From assembly GCA_938091985.1 (NCBI GenBank), contig CALKOE010000164.1:1-5690 (forward strand): a DNA stretch of 5,690 nt, given 5' to 3'. The DNA is from an uncultured Acidimicrobiales bacterium (GTDB lineage Bacteria > Actinomycetota > Acidimicrobiia > Acidimicrobiales > Aldehydirespiratoraceae). Every line of letters begins with the position of its first letter. Positions within the stretch are counted from its first letter, which is position 1. The notes beneath the pieces were generated by a model that saw only the letters and a program-made list of their open reading frames with translations, searched no databases and was not told where the DNA came from. The translations under genes were made by a program, and so were the position numbers. Shown one piece after another: positions 1 through 4,923 of the stretch.

Positions 1-63
1 CATCTCGTCCTGCTCGTCGACCGCCACGACGACCGGACGGTCGCCGTTGGCAGGGTCAGCCAT
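1..63 (-). CDS. ybeY: Endoribonuclease YbeY, N-terminal fragment (runs off the left edge)
   Basis: Only the first 21 codons are in the window, read leftwards from an ATG at 63-61. The peptide begins MADPANGDRP and continues VVVAVDEQDE. The hydrophobic strand followed by DEQ resembles the first beta-strand of actinobacterial YbeY proteins. The catalytic zinc-binding histidines lie much later and cannot be seen. The stronger argument is context: the start codon lies inside the last codons of phoH, and phoH-ybeY is a very widely conserved pair. YbeY is a single-strand-specific endoribonuclease involved in 16S rRNA 3'-end maturation and ribosome quality control. Translation is probably coupled to phoH through the 8-nt overlap. 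The identification is an inference from a short piece plus synteny; another gene following phoH is possible but less likely. Confidence 0.68.
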   Translation of the reverse strand, partial: MADPANGDRPVVVAVDEQDEM

Positions 64-1006
64 CAACGCCGGCCTTCTCGTAGGCGTCGACGATGTCTTG
101 AACGATTCGGTGGCGCACGACGTCGCGGGAACCGAGACGAACGAAGCTGACGCCATCGATCCCTCCGAGGATGGGTTCGAGGCCCAACAGGCCGCTCTTG
201 CCCATCTGCACGTCGACCTGGGTGACATCGCCCGTGATCACCGCTTTCGAACCGAAGCCGATGCGGGTGAGGAACATCTTCATCTGCTCAGGCGTGGTGT
301 TCTGCGCCTCGTCGAGAATGATGAACGAGGAATTGAGGGTGCGACCGCGCATGAATGCCAGCGGGGCAACTTCCACAACGCCGCGCTCCATCAGGCGTTC
401 GACGCCGTCCAAGCCCACCATGTCGTTGAGTGCGTCGTAGAGGGGCCGGAGATACGGGTCGACCTTCGCCATGAGGTCGCCGGGGAGGAAACCGAGACGC
501 TCTCCGGCCTCGACCGCAGGCCGGGTGAGGATGATGCGTTCGACAGTGCCGGCCTGCAACGCCGCGCACGCCATGGCGACCGCCAGCCACGACTTGCCGG
601 TGCCCGCGGGGCCGATGCCGAACGTGATGACGTTGCCATCGATCGCTTCGACATACGTCTTCTGACCGCTCGACTTGGGACGAATGACGCGACCCTTGTC
701 GGCTTTCAGGATCTCATGAGAGAAGACCGACGACGGCTTTTCGTCTTGGCGCACCATGTCGATCGTGCGGCCGAGCGAGCGCTCGTCGAGCCGTTGGCCG
801 CGCTCGGCGAGCACGACGAGTTCCTCGAAGAGAGTCTGCACCACGGACGCGCTGGGTCCGGCCAGATGGACCTCGTTGCCCCTCACCGTCACGTCGGTGT
901 CAGGGAAGGCTTCTTCGATCAGGCGCAGATGCCGGTCGTGTTCACCCACAAGCGCGCTCATCAGATGGTTGCCCGGGATGCGGATGGTGATTGGGTGTTC
1001 GCTCAT
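56..1006 (-). CDS. phoH: PhoH/YbeZ-family P-loop ATPase
   Basis: Complete 316-residue protein, a usual length for bacterial PhoH-like proteins (about 310-350). Residues 1-65 form a small alpha/beta domain that looks KH-like (LVGEHDRHLRLIEEAF, then VRGNEVHLAG). The ATPase domain follows: Walker A GPAGTGKS at 132-139, the family signature TRPAVEAGERLGFLPGDL at 161-178, Walker B FIILDEAQN at 228-236, GDVTQVD at 259-265, and a C-terminal arginine stretch DVVRHRIVQDIV at 295-306. All key nucleotide-binding residues are intact. The family is linked to RNA metabolism, and several members behave as ATP-dependent RNA helicases or partners of YbeY. The precise substrate here is unknown. It is a cytoplasmic protein with no signal peptide or membrane segment. 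The ATG at 1006 is preceded by a weak, close GGTGA. The gene is divergent from the next gene with an 11-bp gap and overlaps the downstream ybeY start. Confidence 0.95.
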   Translation of the reverse strand: MSEHPITIRIPGNHLMSALVGEHDRHLRLIEEAFPDTDVTVRGNEVHLAGPSASVVQTLFEELVVLAERGQRLDERSLGRTIDMVRQDEKPSSVFSHEILKADKGRVIRPKSSGQKTYVEAIDGNVITFGIGPAGTGKSWLAVAMACAALQAGTVERIILTRPAVEAGERLGFLPGDLMAKVDPYLRPLYDALNDMVGLDGVERLMERGVVEVAPLAFMRGRTLNSSFIILDEAQNTTPEQMKMFLTRIGFGSKAVITGDVTQVDVQMGKSGLLGLEPILGGIDGVSFVRLGSRDVVRHRIVQDIVDAYEKAGVDG

Positions 1007-1017
1007 CGTTCACCGGA

Positions 1018-1031
1018 ATGGTACCGGTACC
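1018..1031. promoter_or_regulatory. Symmetric divergent start region with 12-bp palindrome GGTACCGGTACC
   Basis: A perfect 12-bp palindrome occupies 1020-1031, between the start of phoH (1006, minus) and the divergent unnamed gene. It creates TACCAT on the minus strand (1023-1018), 11 nt ahead of the phoH ATG. It also creates TACCCT on the plus strand (1028-1033), 8 nt ahead of a GTG at 1042. Both fit the TAnnnT -10 pattern common in actinobacteria. No convincing -35 element is seen for either direction. It could equally be a regulator binding site, or chance. The palindrome is directly visible; its role as a back-to-back promoter is inference. Confidence 0.35.
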
Positions 1032-1620
1032 CTCGCGCGTCGTGGACGCAGATTCTCCGCTCCGCCCTTTGGGACTCACCGCCGACGACCCGTTGGCCGG
1101 GCTTGACGGCTGGCTCGCGGCTGGCCGAGTCGATGCCGCGGCGGCCCAACGAGCGAGGCAACGCTGGTTGGAACGTCAGGCGGCAGAGGAAGCCACCCTC
1201 AGCGGGGTACTCATGGATCTCGCCGAACGCGGCCGAGCGGTGACGGTCCACGACTCACTCGGCCACAGCACCCGTGGCCCCGTCGTAGCCCTCGGTGCCG
1301 ACTTCGTGATTGTTCGAGAACCACGTCTCGGCGACGTCGTGATTCCGTTGGAAGCAGTCGCCACCGTGAGAGCGGCCCCCGGCGAGTCCTCGGTCGTCGG
1401 CGATCGCGTGGTGACGCTCGAGCTCGTCTTCGCTCATGCCCTCACCGAGCTCGCTACACAACGGCCGACAGTCCTCATCTCAACTGCTGGCGAGGAATTC
1501 AGAGGCGAGCTTCGTTCCGTCGGTGTCGATGTCGTCTCGGTGGCGATCGAATCTGAGCATCGCGACGTGATCCACGTTGCGATGGCGGCGATCAACCACC
1601 TGGTGCTGCTCGCTCGCTAA
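1018..1620 (+). CDS. Unnamed protein with two tandem beta-rich (possibly Sm-like) units
   Basis: About 200 residues; I do not recognise a named family with certainty. After a variable N-terminus, residues 32-72 look helical and charged (AAAAQRARQRWLERQAAEE). Two related units follow, at residues 73-118 and 150-197. Both carry the pattern G-x3-RG-x5-G-x-D-x-V-x-V at identical spacing (G82, R86, G87, G93, D95 against G158, R162, G163, G169, D171), then a DV[VI]-led strand. Short strands around a conserved glycine recall small Sm-like barrels, which would suit an RNA- or nucleic-acid-related role next to phoH, but this is only inference. There is no signal peptide or membrane segment. The start is uncertain: ATG 1018 has no clear ribosome binding site, and GTG 1042 fits a leaderless transcript (192 residues). 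A TTG at 991 would run into phoH and is unlikely. The stop overlaps that of the convergent ramB. Confidence 0.8.
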   Translation: MVPVPSRVVDADSPLRPLGLTADDPLAGLDGWLAAGRVDAAAAQRARQRWLERQAAEEATLSGVLMDLAERGRAVTVHDSLGHSTRGPVVALGADFVIVREPRLGDVVIPLEAVATVRAAPGESSVVGDRVVTLELVFAHALTELATQRPTVLISTAGEEFRGELRSVGVDVVSVAIESEHRDVIHVAMAAINHLVLLAR

Positions 1621-3092
1621 CGACCGCGGGCGCGCCGCTGGCGTTCGAGGAACCGATAGACGTCGAGCAGGTCGATTCCCGGAAACGGGCTGAACTCGCG
1701 CTCTGACGGCGGTAACGCCGAGAGCACATGGCTGCGCTCAGCAGCCGAGGGCCAGGCGATATCGCGCCACTCGCCGACCAACTGCGGATCCGGCTCGATC
1801 TCGCGACCGCGAGCGAACTCCCGACGCAGCGTGTCTGCGCCCCGAAACACTTGTGCGTGTTGTGCCGTGGTCCCGAGCGAAATCGCGTGAGGCAGGCGAT
1901 CGGTCTCGGTCTCGATGTAGGTGGTGCAGAAGTATTCGTCTTCGTCGCACACCGTGAACTGGCTGTGCAGCAGGAAGCTCCCGTGGGCGTTCCATGCCTG
2001 CCGGCTCCCCCACTGGCGAGGCACCCGTTGCCCCTCGAGTCCGCCATCCGATGCCTCGGGAAACATGATCCCGTCGTTCTCATACGCCTTGTTGATCACA
2101 CCTTCGCTGTCGGTGCGAAGGAAGTGACACGGGATCTCGAGGTGCCGCGTCGCGAGGTTGGTGAAGCGGTGGGCGGCCATCTCGTAGGAGATGTAGAACG
2201 TCTCCTTGAGGTCCTCGACCGAGATGTCTTTCTGCTTCTTGGCCTCCCGGAGAAAGTCGACCGAGGGGCCCTCCGGCGCGAGCACGGCCGCCGCGAAGTA
2301 GTTCGATTCGATTCGCTGCCGGAGGTACTCGCCGAAGTCGGTCGTGTCGACGTGTTCGAGCACGAAGTGCCCCAGCGTCTGGAGAACCACAGATCGAGCC
2401 TGACGAATTCGAAGACCGCCGCGATCCGGGATGAAGATGATGCGGTCTCGGGTGTCGGTGATGCTGCGGGCAGTACGGGGGATGGAGCCGACCCGCTCGA
2501 TGGTGAAGCCGTGGATCGCCGCGATCTCGGTGAGCACCCGTTCGCTGATCGGGCCGGTGCCGCCGTAGCCGGCGCGCTGCAGGGTGGCGTTGGCCACAGC
2601 TTCGATCTCGGCGAAATAGTTGCTGCGCGTCCGCATCTCTTCGCGCAGCGAGATGTTTGCGGCTCGGGCGTAATCAGCGAATCGCCGCTGGTCAGGAGCA
2701 TCCTCGGTGCCGCCGGCCTGGGCGGCCACGAGGCCCCAAAGAGTCATCACATGTTCGAGCACGTCATCGCCGATCTTGGCCGACGGCTTCAACAGGGGAA
2801 GGCCAAGTTCTCGATAGCGCGGGTCTTCCTGCGCCCGGGCCACGCCGATCTCGAGTTCGGCTCGGCGATCCGGTGCCTTTGCGTCCAGCAGGTCAGCGGT
2901 GGTTGTTCCCAACGCCTCCGCGAGTTCGCGCAAGAAGCTGATCTTCGGCTCGACCTTGCCGTTCTCCAACTGACTCAAATACGGCGCCGGACGACCGGTC
3001 ATCGCGCTCACGTCGGCCAGAGTTGCGTCGCGGCGACGGCGGGCATGGCGGATGCGTGCGCCGAGCACCAACGGGTCAAAGTCCTCTGCCAT
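1617..3092 (-). CDS. ramB: RamB/ScfR-family transcriptional regulator (XRE HTH + IrrE/ImmA-like domain)
   Basis: Protein of 491 residues, close to the length of RamB proteins (about 470-500). Residues 10-70 are an XRE-type helix-turn-helix: LGARIRHARRRR, then TLADVSAMTG, recognition helix APYLSQLENGK, and LRELAEALGTTTADLL. Residues about 185-330 resemble the ImmA/IrrE domain, but the zinc-protease HExxH is degenerate (QTLGH at 238-242). This is followed by H247 and NYFAAAVLAPE at 264-274. The C-terminal part (about 340-480) matches the ScfR/short-chain-fatty-acid regulator region. RamB represses or tunes acetate and glyoxylate-shunt genes in Corynebacterium and icl1 in M. tuberculosis. Here it stands divergent from aceB-aceA, which strongly supports that role. 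The domain probably senses a metabolite rather than cleaving peptides. The ATG at 3092 was chosen because the homology begins at MAEDFDPLVLG and a promoter is positioned for a leaderless start. Upstream in-frame codons to 3239 would cross the regulatory region. Confidence 0.9.
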   Translation of the reverse strand: MAEDFDPLVLGARIRHARRRRDATLADVSAMTGRPAPYLSQLENGKVEPKISFLRELAEALGTTTADLLDAKAPDRRAELEIGVARAQEDPRYRELGLPLLKPSAKIGDDVLEHVMTLWGLVAAQAGGTEDAPDQRRFADYARAANISLREEMRTRSNYFAEIEAVANATLQRAGYGGTGPISERVLTEIAAIHGFTIERVGSIPRTARSITDTRDRIIFIPDRGGLRIRQARSVVLQTLGHFVLEHVDTTDFGEYLRQRIESNYFAAAVLAPEGPSVDFLREAKKQKDISVEDLKETFYISYEMAAHRFTNLATRHLEIPCHFLRTDSEGVINKAYENDGIMFPEASDGGLEGQRVPRQWGSRQAWNAHGSFLLHSQFTVCDEDEYFCTTYIETETDRLPHAISLGTTAQHAQVFRGADTLRREFARGREIEPDPQLVGEWRDIAWPSAAERSHVLSALPPSEREFSPFPGIDLLDVYRFLERQRRARGR

Positions 3093-3099
3093 GCCCCAA

Positions 3100-3128
3100 A
3101 GATTGACAGAAGTTCTGATGAATGTGAA
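3100..3128 (-). promoter_or_regulatory. Probable ramB promoter (leaderless)
   Basis: On the minus strand TTCACA (3128-3123) is followed by a 17-nt spacer and CAATCT (3105-3100). The -35 matches five of six consensus bases. The -10 keeps the critical second A and last T. The -10 ends 7 nt before the ATG at 3092, so transcription would begin at or next to the start codon, giving a leaderless mRNA, which is common in actinobacteria. There is no usable Shine-Dalgarno (only GGGG one base before ATG), which fits. Confidence 0.6.
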
Positions 3129-3158
3129 GTCGACCCCCAAAATTTGTGCCATACATGT

Positions 3159-3176
3159 CTTGTTTTGCATCACAAG
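3159..3176. promoter_or_regulatory. Candidate RamB operator: interrupted palindrome CTTGTnnTGCAnnACAAG
   Basis: The 18-bp sequence CTTGTTTTGCATCACAAG is symmetric at 14 of 18 positions, with two 2-bp interruptions. It lies in the 140-bp region between divergent ramB and aceB and contains TTTTGCA. From memory, the C. glutamicum RamB box has a TTTGCAAA core, so the resemblance is partial. It overlaps the -35 of the candidate aceB promoter, a position suited to repression, and lies about 30 bp upstream of the ramB -35, where it could also allow autoregulation. The symmetry is seen; the binding protein is inferred. Confidence 0.5.
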
Positions 3177-3188
3177 AAGGCCCAAACT
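3160..3188 (+). promoter_or_regulatory. aceB: Candidate aceB promoter
   Basis: TTGTTT (3160-3165), a 17-nt spacer and CAAACT (3183-3188) form a weak sigma70-like pair. Transcription would start near 3195 and leave a leader of roughly 38 nt that includes the aceB ribosome binding site. The -10 has the same C-A-A-n-C-T form as the ramB -10. The -35 lies inside the palindrome at 3159-3176. The match to consensus is modest, as expected for a regulated promoter, and chance cannot be excluded. Confidence 0.35.
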
Positions 3189-3219
3189 TGGTTCAGAGAC
3201 CCCATTCGACGATCGAGGG

Positions 3220-3225
3220 AGGAGG
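3220..3225 (+). promoter_or_regulatory. aceB: Strong aceB ribosome binding site AGGAGG
   Basis: AGGAGG, within the purine run GAGGGAGGAGGA (3215-3226), is 7 nt from the ATG at 3233 and only 1 nt from the ATG at 3227. The spacing favours 3233 as the start, though the GGGAGG part (3217-3222) could serve 3227 with a 4-nt spacer. The difference is two residues. Confidence 0.75.
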
Positions 3226-3232
3226 AATGGCG

Positions 3233-4825
3233 ATGACACTGCCCACTGCGTCCGCTCACGCGGCTGTCACTCCCGCCGTTCCGAACGCCGCGGCGGCTGC
3301 ACACCCGCTGGCCTCCTCGCTGCTCACCGACGAGGCACTCACATTCCTCGGCTCCCTGCACGCGGTGTTCGAGCCGACTCGCCGCCGGCTTCTCGAGGCT
3401 CGCGTCGAGCGCCAGCGACGCATCGATGACGGCCTTCGTCCCAAGTTCCGCGCCGACACCGCCCACATCCGCTCGGGCGGCTGGACGGTCGCGAGTGCTC
3501 CCGCCGACCTCACCAACCGTCGAACCGAGATCACCGGCCCGGTTGCCCGTGACTTCATGATTCAGGCGCTCAACAGCGGTGCCGATGTGTTCATGGCCGA
3601 TTTCGAAGATGCAACCGCCCCGACGCTCGACAACTTGCTCCAAGGCCAGGCCAATGTCGCCGAGGCCTACCGCGGCGAACTGACCCCGCCGCCCTTCACC
3701 ACCACGCTCATGGTCCGTACCCGCGCCTGGCACCTCGACGAGAAGCACCTCGCCGTGAATGGTGAGCCGATGGCAGCAGCGCTCGTCGACTTCGGTCTTT
3801 GCGTGTTCCACAACGCAGCAGCGGCCTCCGCTCGCGGGACGGCGCCCTACTTCTATCTCCCGAAGGTGGAGGGACAAGACGACGCCCGCCTTTGGAACGA
3901 CGTGTTCGACTTCGCCGAACGCGAACTCTCGCTCGGGGCCGGGACGATCCGAGCCACCGTGCTCATCGAGACGATCCTCGCCGCGTTCGAGATGGAGGAG
4001 ATCCTCTACGAGATGCGCGATCACATCACGGGGCTGCACACGGGCAACTGGGACTACCTGTTCAGCGTGGCCAAGACGTTTCGTGAAGACCCGTCGTTCG
4101 TGTTGCCCGACCGGGAACTCATCTCTGTCACCACACCATTCATGCGGGCGTTCACCGAGTTGCTCGTCGCAACCTGCCACCGGCGCGGCGCCCACGCAAT
4201 CGGCGGCATGTCGGGTGTGATCCCCGGCGGCGACGACAACGAGCGCATCTCCAGCGCCCTGCGCAAGGTGTCGGTCGACAAGCGACGAGAAGCCGGCGAT
4301 GGATTCGACGGCACACGCATCGCTCACCCCGACCTCGTGCCGGTGGCCCGTGCCGAGTTCGACAAGGTCCTCGGGTCTCGCCCGAACCAGATCGCTCGCC
4401 AACGCGACGACGTCTACGTCACCGCCGAAGACCTCTTGACCCTGCCTGGTTCCGTGGGCGCGGTGACCATCAACGGCGTTCGCACCAACATTCGCATCGT
4501 CATCGGCTATCTCGGCGAGTGGCTGTCGGGCACCGCTGCGGTCGCCATCGACGATCACCTCGAAGACACGGCCATGGCCGAGGTCTGCCGAGCGCAGCTG
4601 TGGCAGTGGCGCCACCACGCAGTCGAGGTCGCCGACGGACAGATTCTCGACGACACGCTCCTCGACGCGCTCATCGAAGAAGAGTTCGCCACCCTCCGCG
4701 CCAGCCTCGACCCCGACCATTGGGCGTCACGGCGCTACGACGACGCACGCGACCTGCTGCACACCCTCTGCACGACCGTCGACTACCCCGAATTTCTCAC
4801 CATTCCGGCCTACGACCTGCTCTGA
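3233..4825 (+). CDS. aceB: Malate synthase A
   Basis: Complete 530-residue protein, the length of the A-type enzyme (about 530) rather than the 720-residue G-type. It condenses glyoxylate with acetyl-CoA to malate in the glyoxylate shunt. Visible conserved blocks are DVFMADFEDATAPT (118-131), MVRTRAWH (160-167, with the substrate-binding arginine at about 164), YFYLPKVEG (206-214), the metal-ligand glutamate in LIETI (E246), the aspartate in GNWDY (D274), AIGGMSGVIP (322-331), the probable catalytic base D445 in HLEDTAMAEV, and the C-terminal FLTIPAYDLL. All key residues appear intact. The first 25 or so residues are Ala/Pro-rich and variable and do not look like a real export signal. The start at 3233 is set by the well-spaced AGGAGG; 3227 is the alternative. 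It is first in a probable aceBA operon and divergent from ramB, so probably induced on acetate or fatty acids. Confidence 0.96.
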   Translation: MTLPTASAHAAVTPAVPNAAAAAHPLASSLLTDEALTFLGSLHAVFEPTRRRLLEARVERQRRIDDGLRPKFRADTAHIRSGGWTVASAPADLTNRRTEITGPVARDFMIQALNSGADVFMADFEDATAPTLDNLLQGQANVAEAYRGELTPPPFTTTLMVRTRAWHLDEKHLAVNGEPMAAALVDFGLCVFHNAAAASARGTAPYFYLPKVEGQDDARLWNDVFDFAERELSLGAGTIRATVLIETILAAFEMEEILYEMRDHITGLHTGNWDYLFSVAKTFREDPSFVLPDRELISVTTPFMRAFTELLVATCHRRGAHAIGGMSGVIPGGDDNERISSALRKVSVDKRREAGDGFDGTRIAHPDLVPVARAEFDKVLGSRPNQIARQRDDVYVTAEDLLTLPGSVGAVTINGVRTNIRIVIGYLGEWLSGTAAVAIDDHLEDTAMAEVCRAQLWQWRHHAVEVADGQILDDTLLDALIEEEFATLRASLDPDHWASRRYDDARDLLHTLCTTVDYPEFLTIPAYDLL

Positions 4826-4864
4826 GAAAGTAGCGGGGGTCTGACCCCCGCTACATCTCAGAGC
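4819..4864 (+). terminator. Long hairpin across the aceB stop codon (partial terminator or mRNA-processing element)
   Basis: An 11-bp perfect stem (4830-4840 with 4844-4854, GTAGCGGGGGT against its complement) has a CTG triloop. After a small AA/A internal loop it is extended by a further 9 perfect pairs (4819-4827 with 4856-4864). The aceB stop codon TGA (4823-4825) lies inside the lower stem. No U-run follows, so this is not a textbook intrinsic terminator. Terminators lacking a U-run have been reported in actinobacteria, and an mRNA stabiliser or processing site is equally possible. As the ribosome finishes aceB it would melt the lower stem. Confidence 0.55.
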
Positions 4865-4912
4865 GATCGAGGCCAGGACCACCCCCGATCTCACAACGAG
4901 ACTCGAATAATC

Positions 4913-4918
4913 AGGAGA
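4913..4918 (+). promoter_or_regulatory. aceA: aceA ribosome binding site AGGAGA
   Basis: AGGAGA lies 5 nt before the ATG at 4924 and fixes that codon as the start. In the 98-nt aceB-aceA gap no convincing separate promoter was seen, which favours read-through from aceB. Confidence 0.75.
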
Positions 4919-4923
4919 ATGCA

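Noticed and set aside
47..1243. Open frame (about 398 codons) on the plus strand opposite phoH
   Set aside because: Antisense shadow of phoH, rich in His/Asp/Arg, running through the phoH start and into another frame of the unnamed gene.
3146..3232. Upstream in-frame extension of aceB from ATG 3146
   Set aside because: It would translate through the regulatory region, has no ribosome binding site, and the extra residues have no counterpart in malate synthase.
1728..3236. Long open frame (about 500 codons) on the plus strand opposite ramB
   Set aside because: It is an antisense shadow of ramB in high-GC DNA. Its translation shows no domain pattern and it would overlap the aceB start, while the minus-strand frame has clear HTH and ScfR features.
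3093..3239. Upstream in-frame extension of ramB to 3239
   Set aside because: It would cover the whole divergent promoter region and overlap aceB. RamB homology begins at the ATG at 3092, just downstream of a good promoter.
3170..4720. Long open frame (about 516 codons) on the minus strand opposite aceB
   Set aside because: Antisense shadow of malate synthase; low-complexity Val/Gly/Arg/Glu-rich translation with no recognisable motif.
4906..4911. AATAAT as a -10 box for a separate aceA promoter
   Set aside because: The start site it predicts would fall at about 4918, removing the good AGGAGA ribosome binding site from the mRNA, and no -35 is seen upstream.
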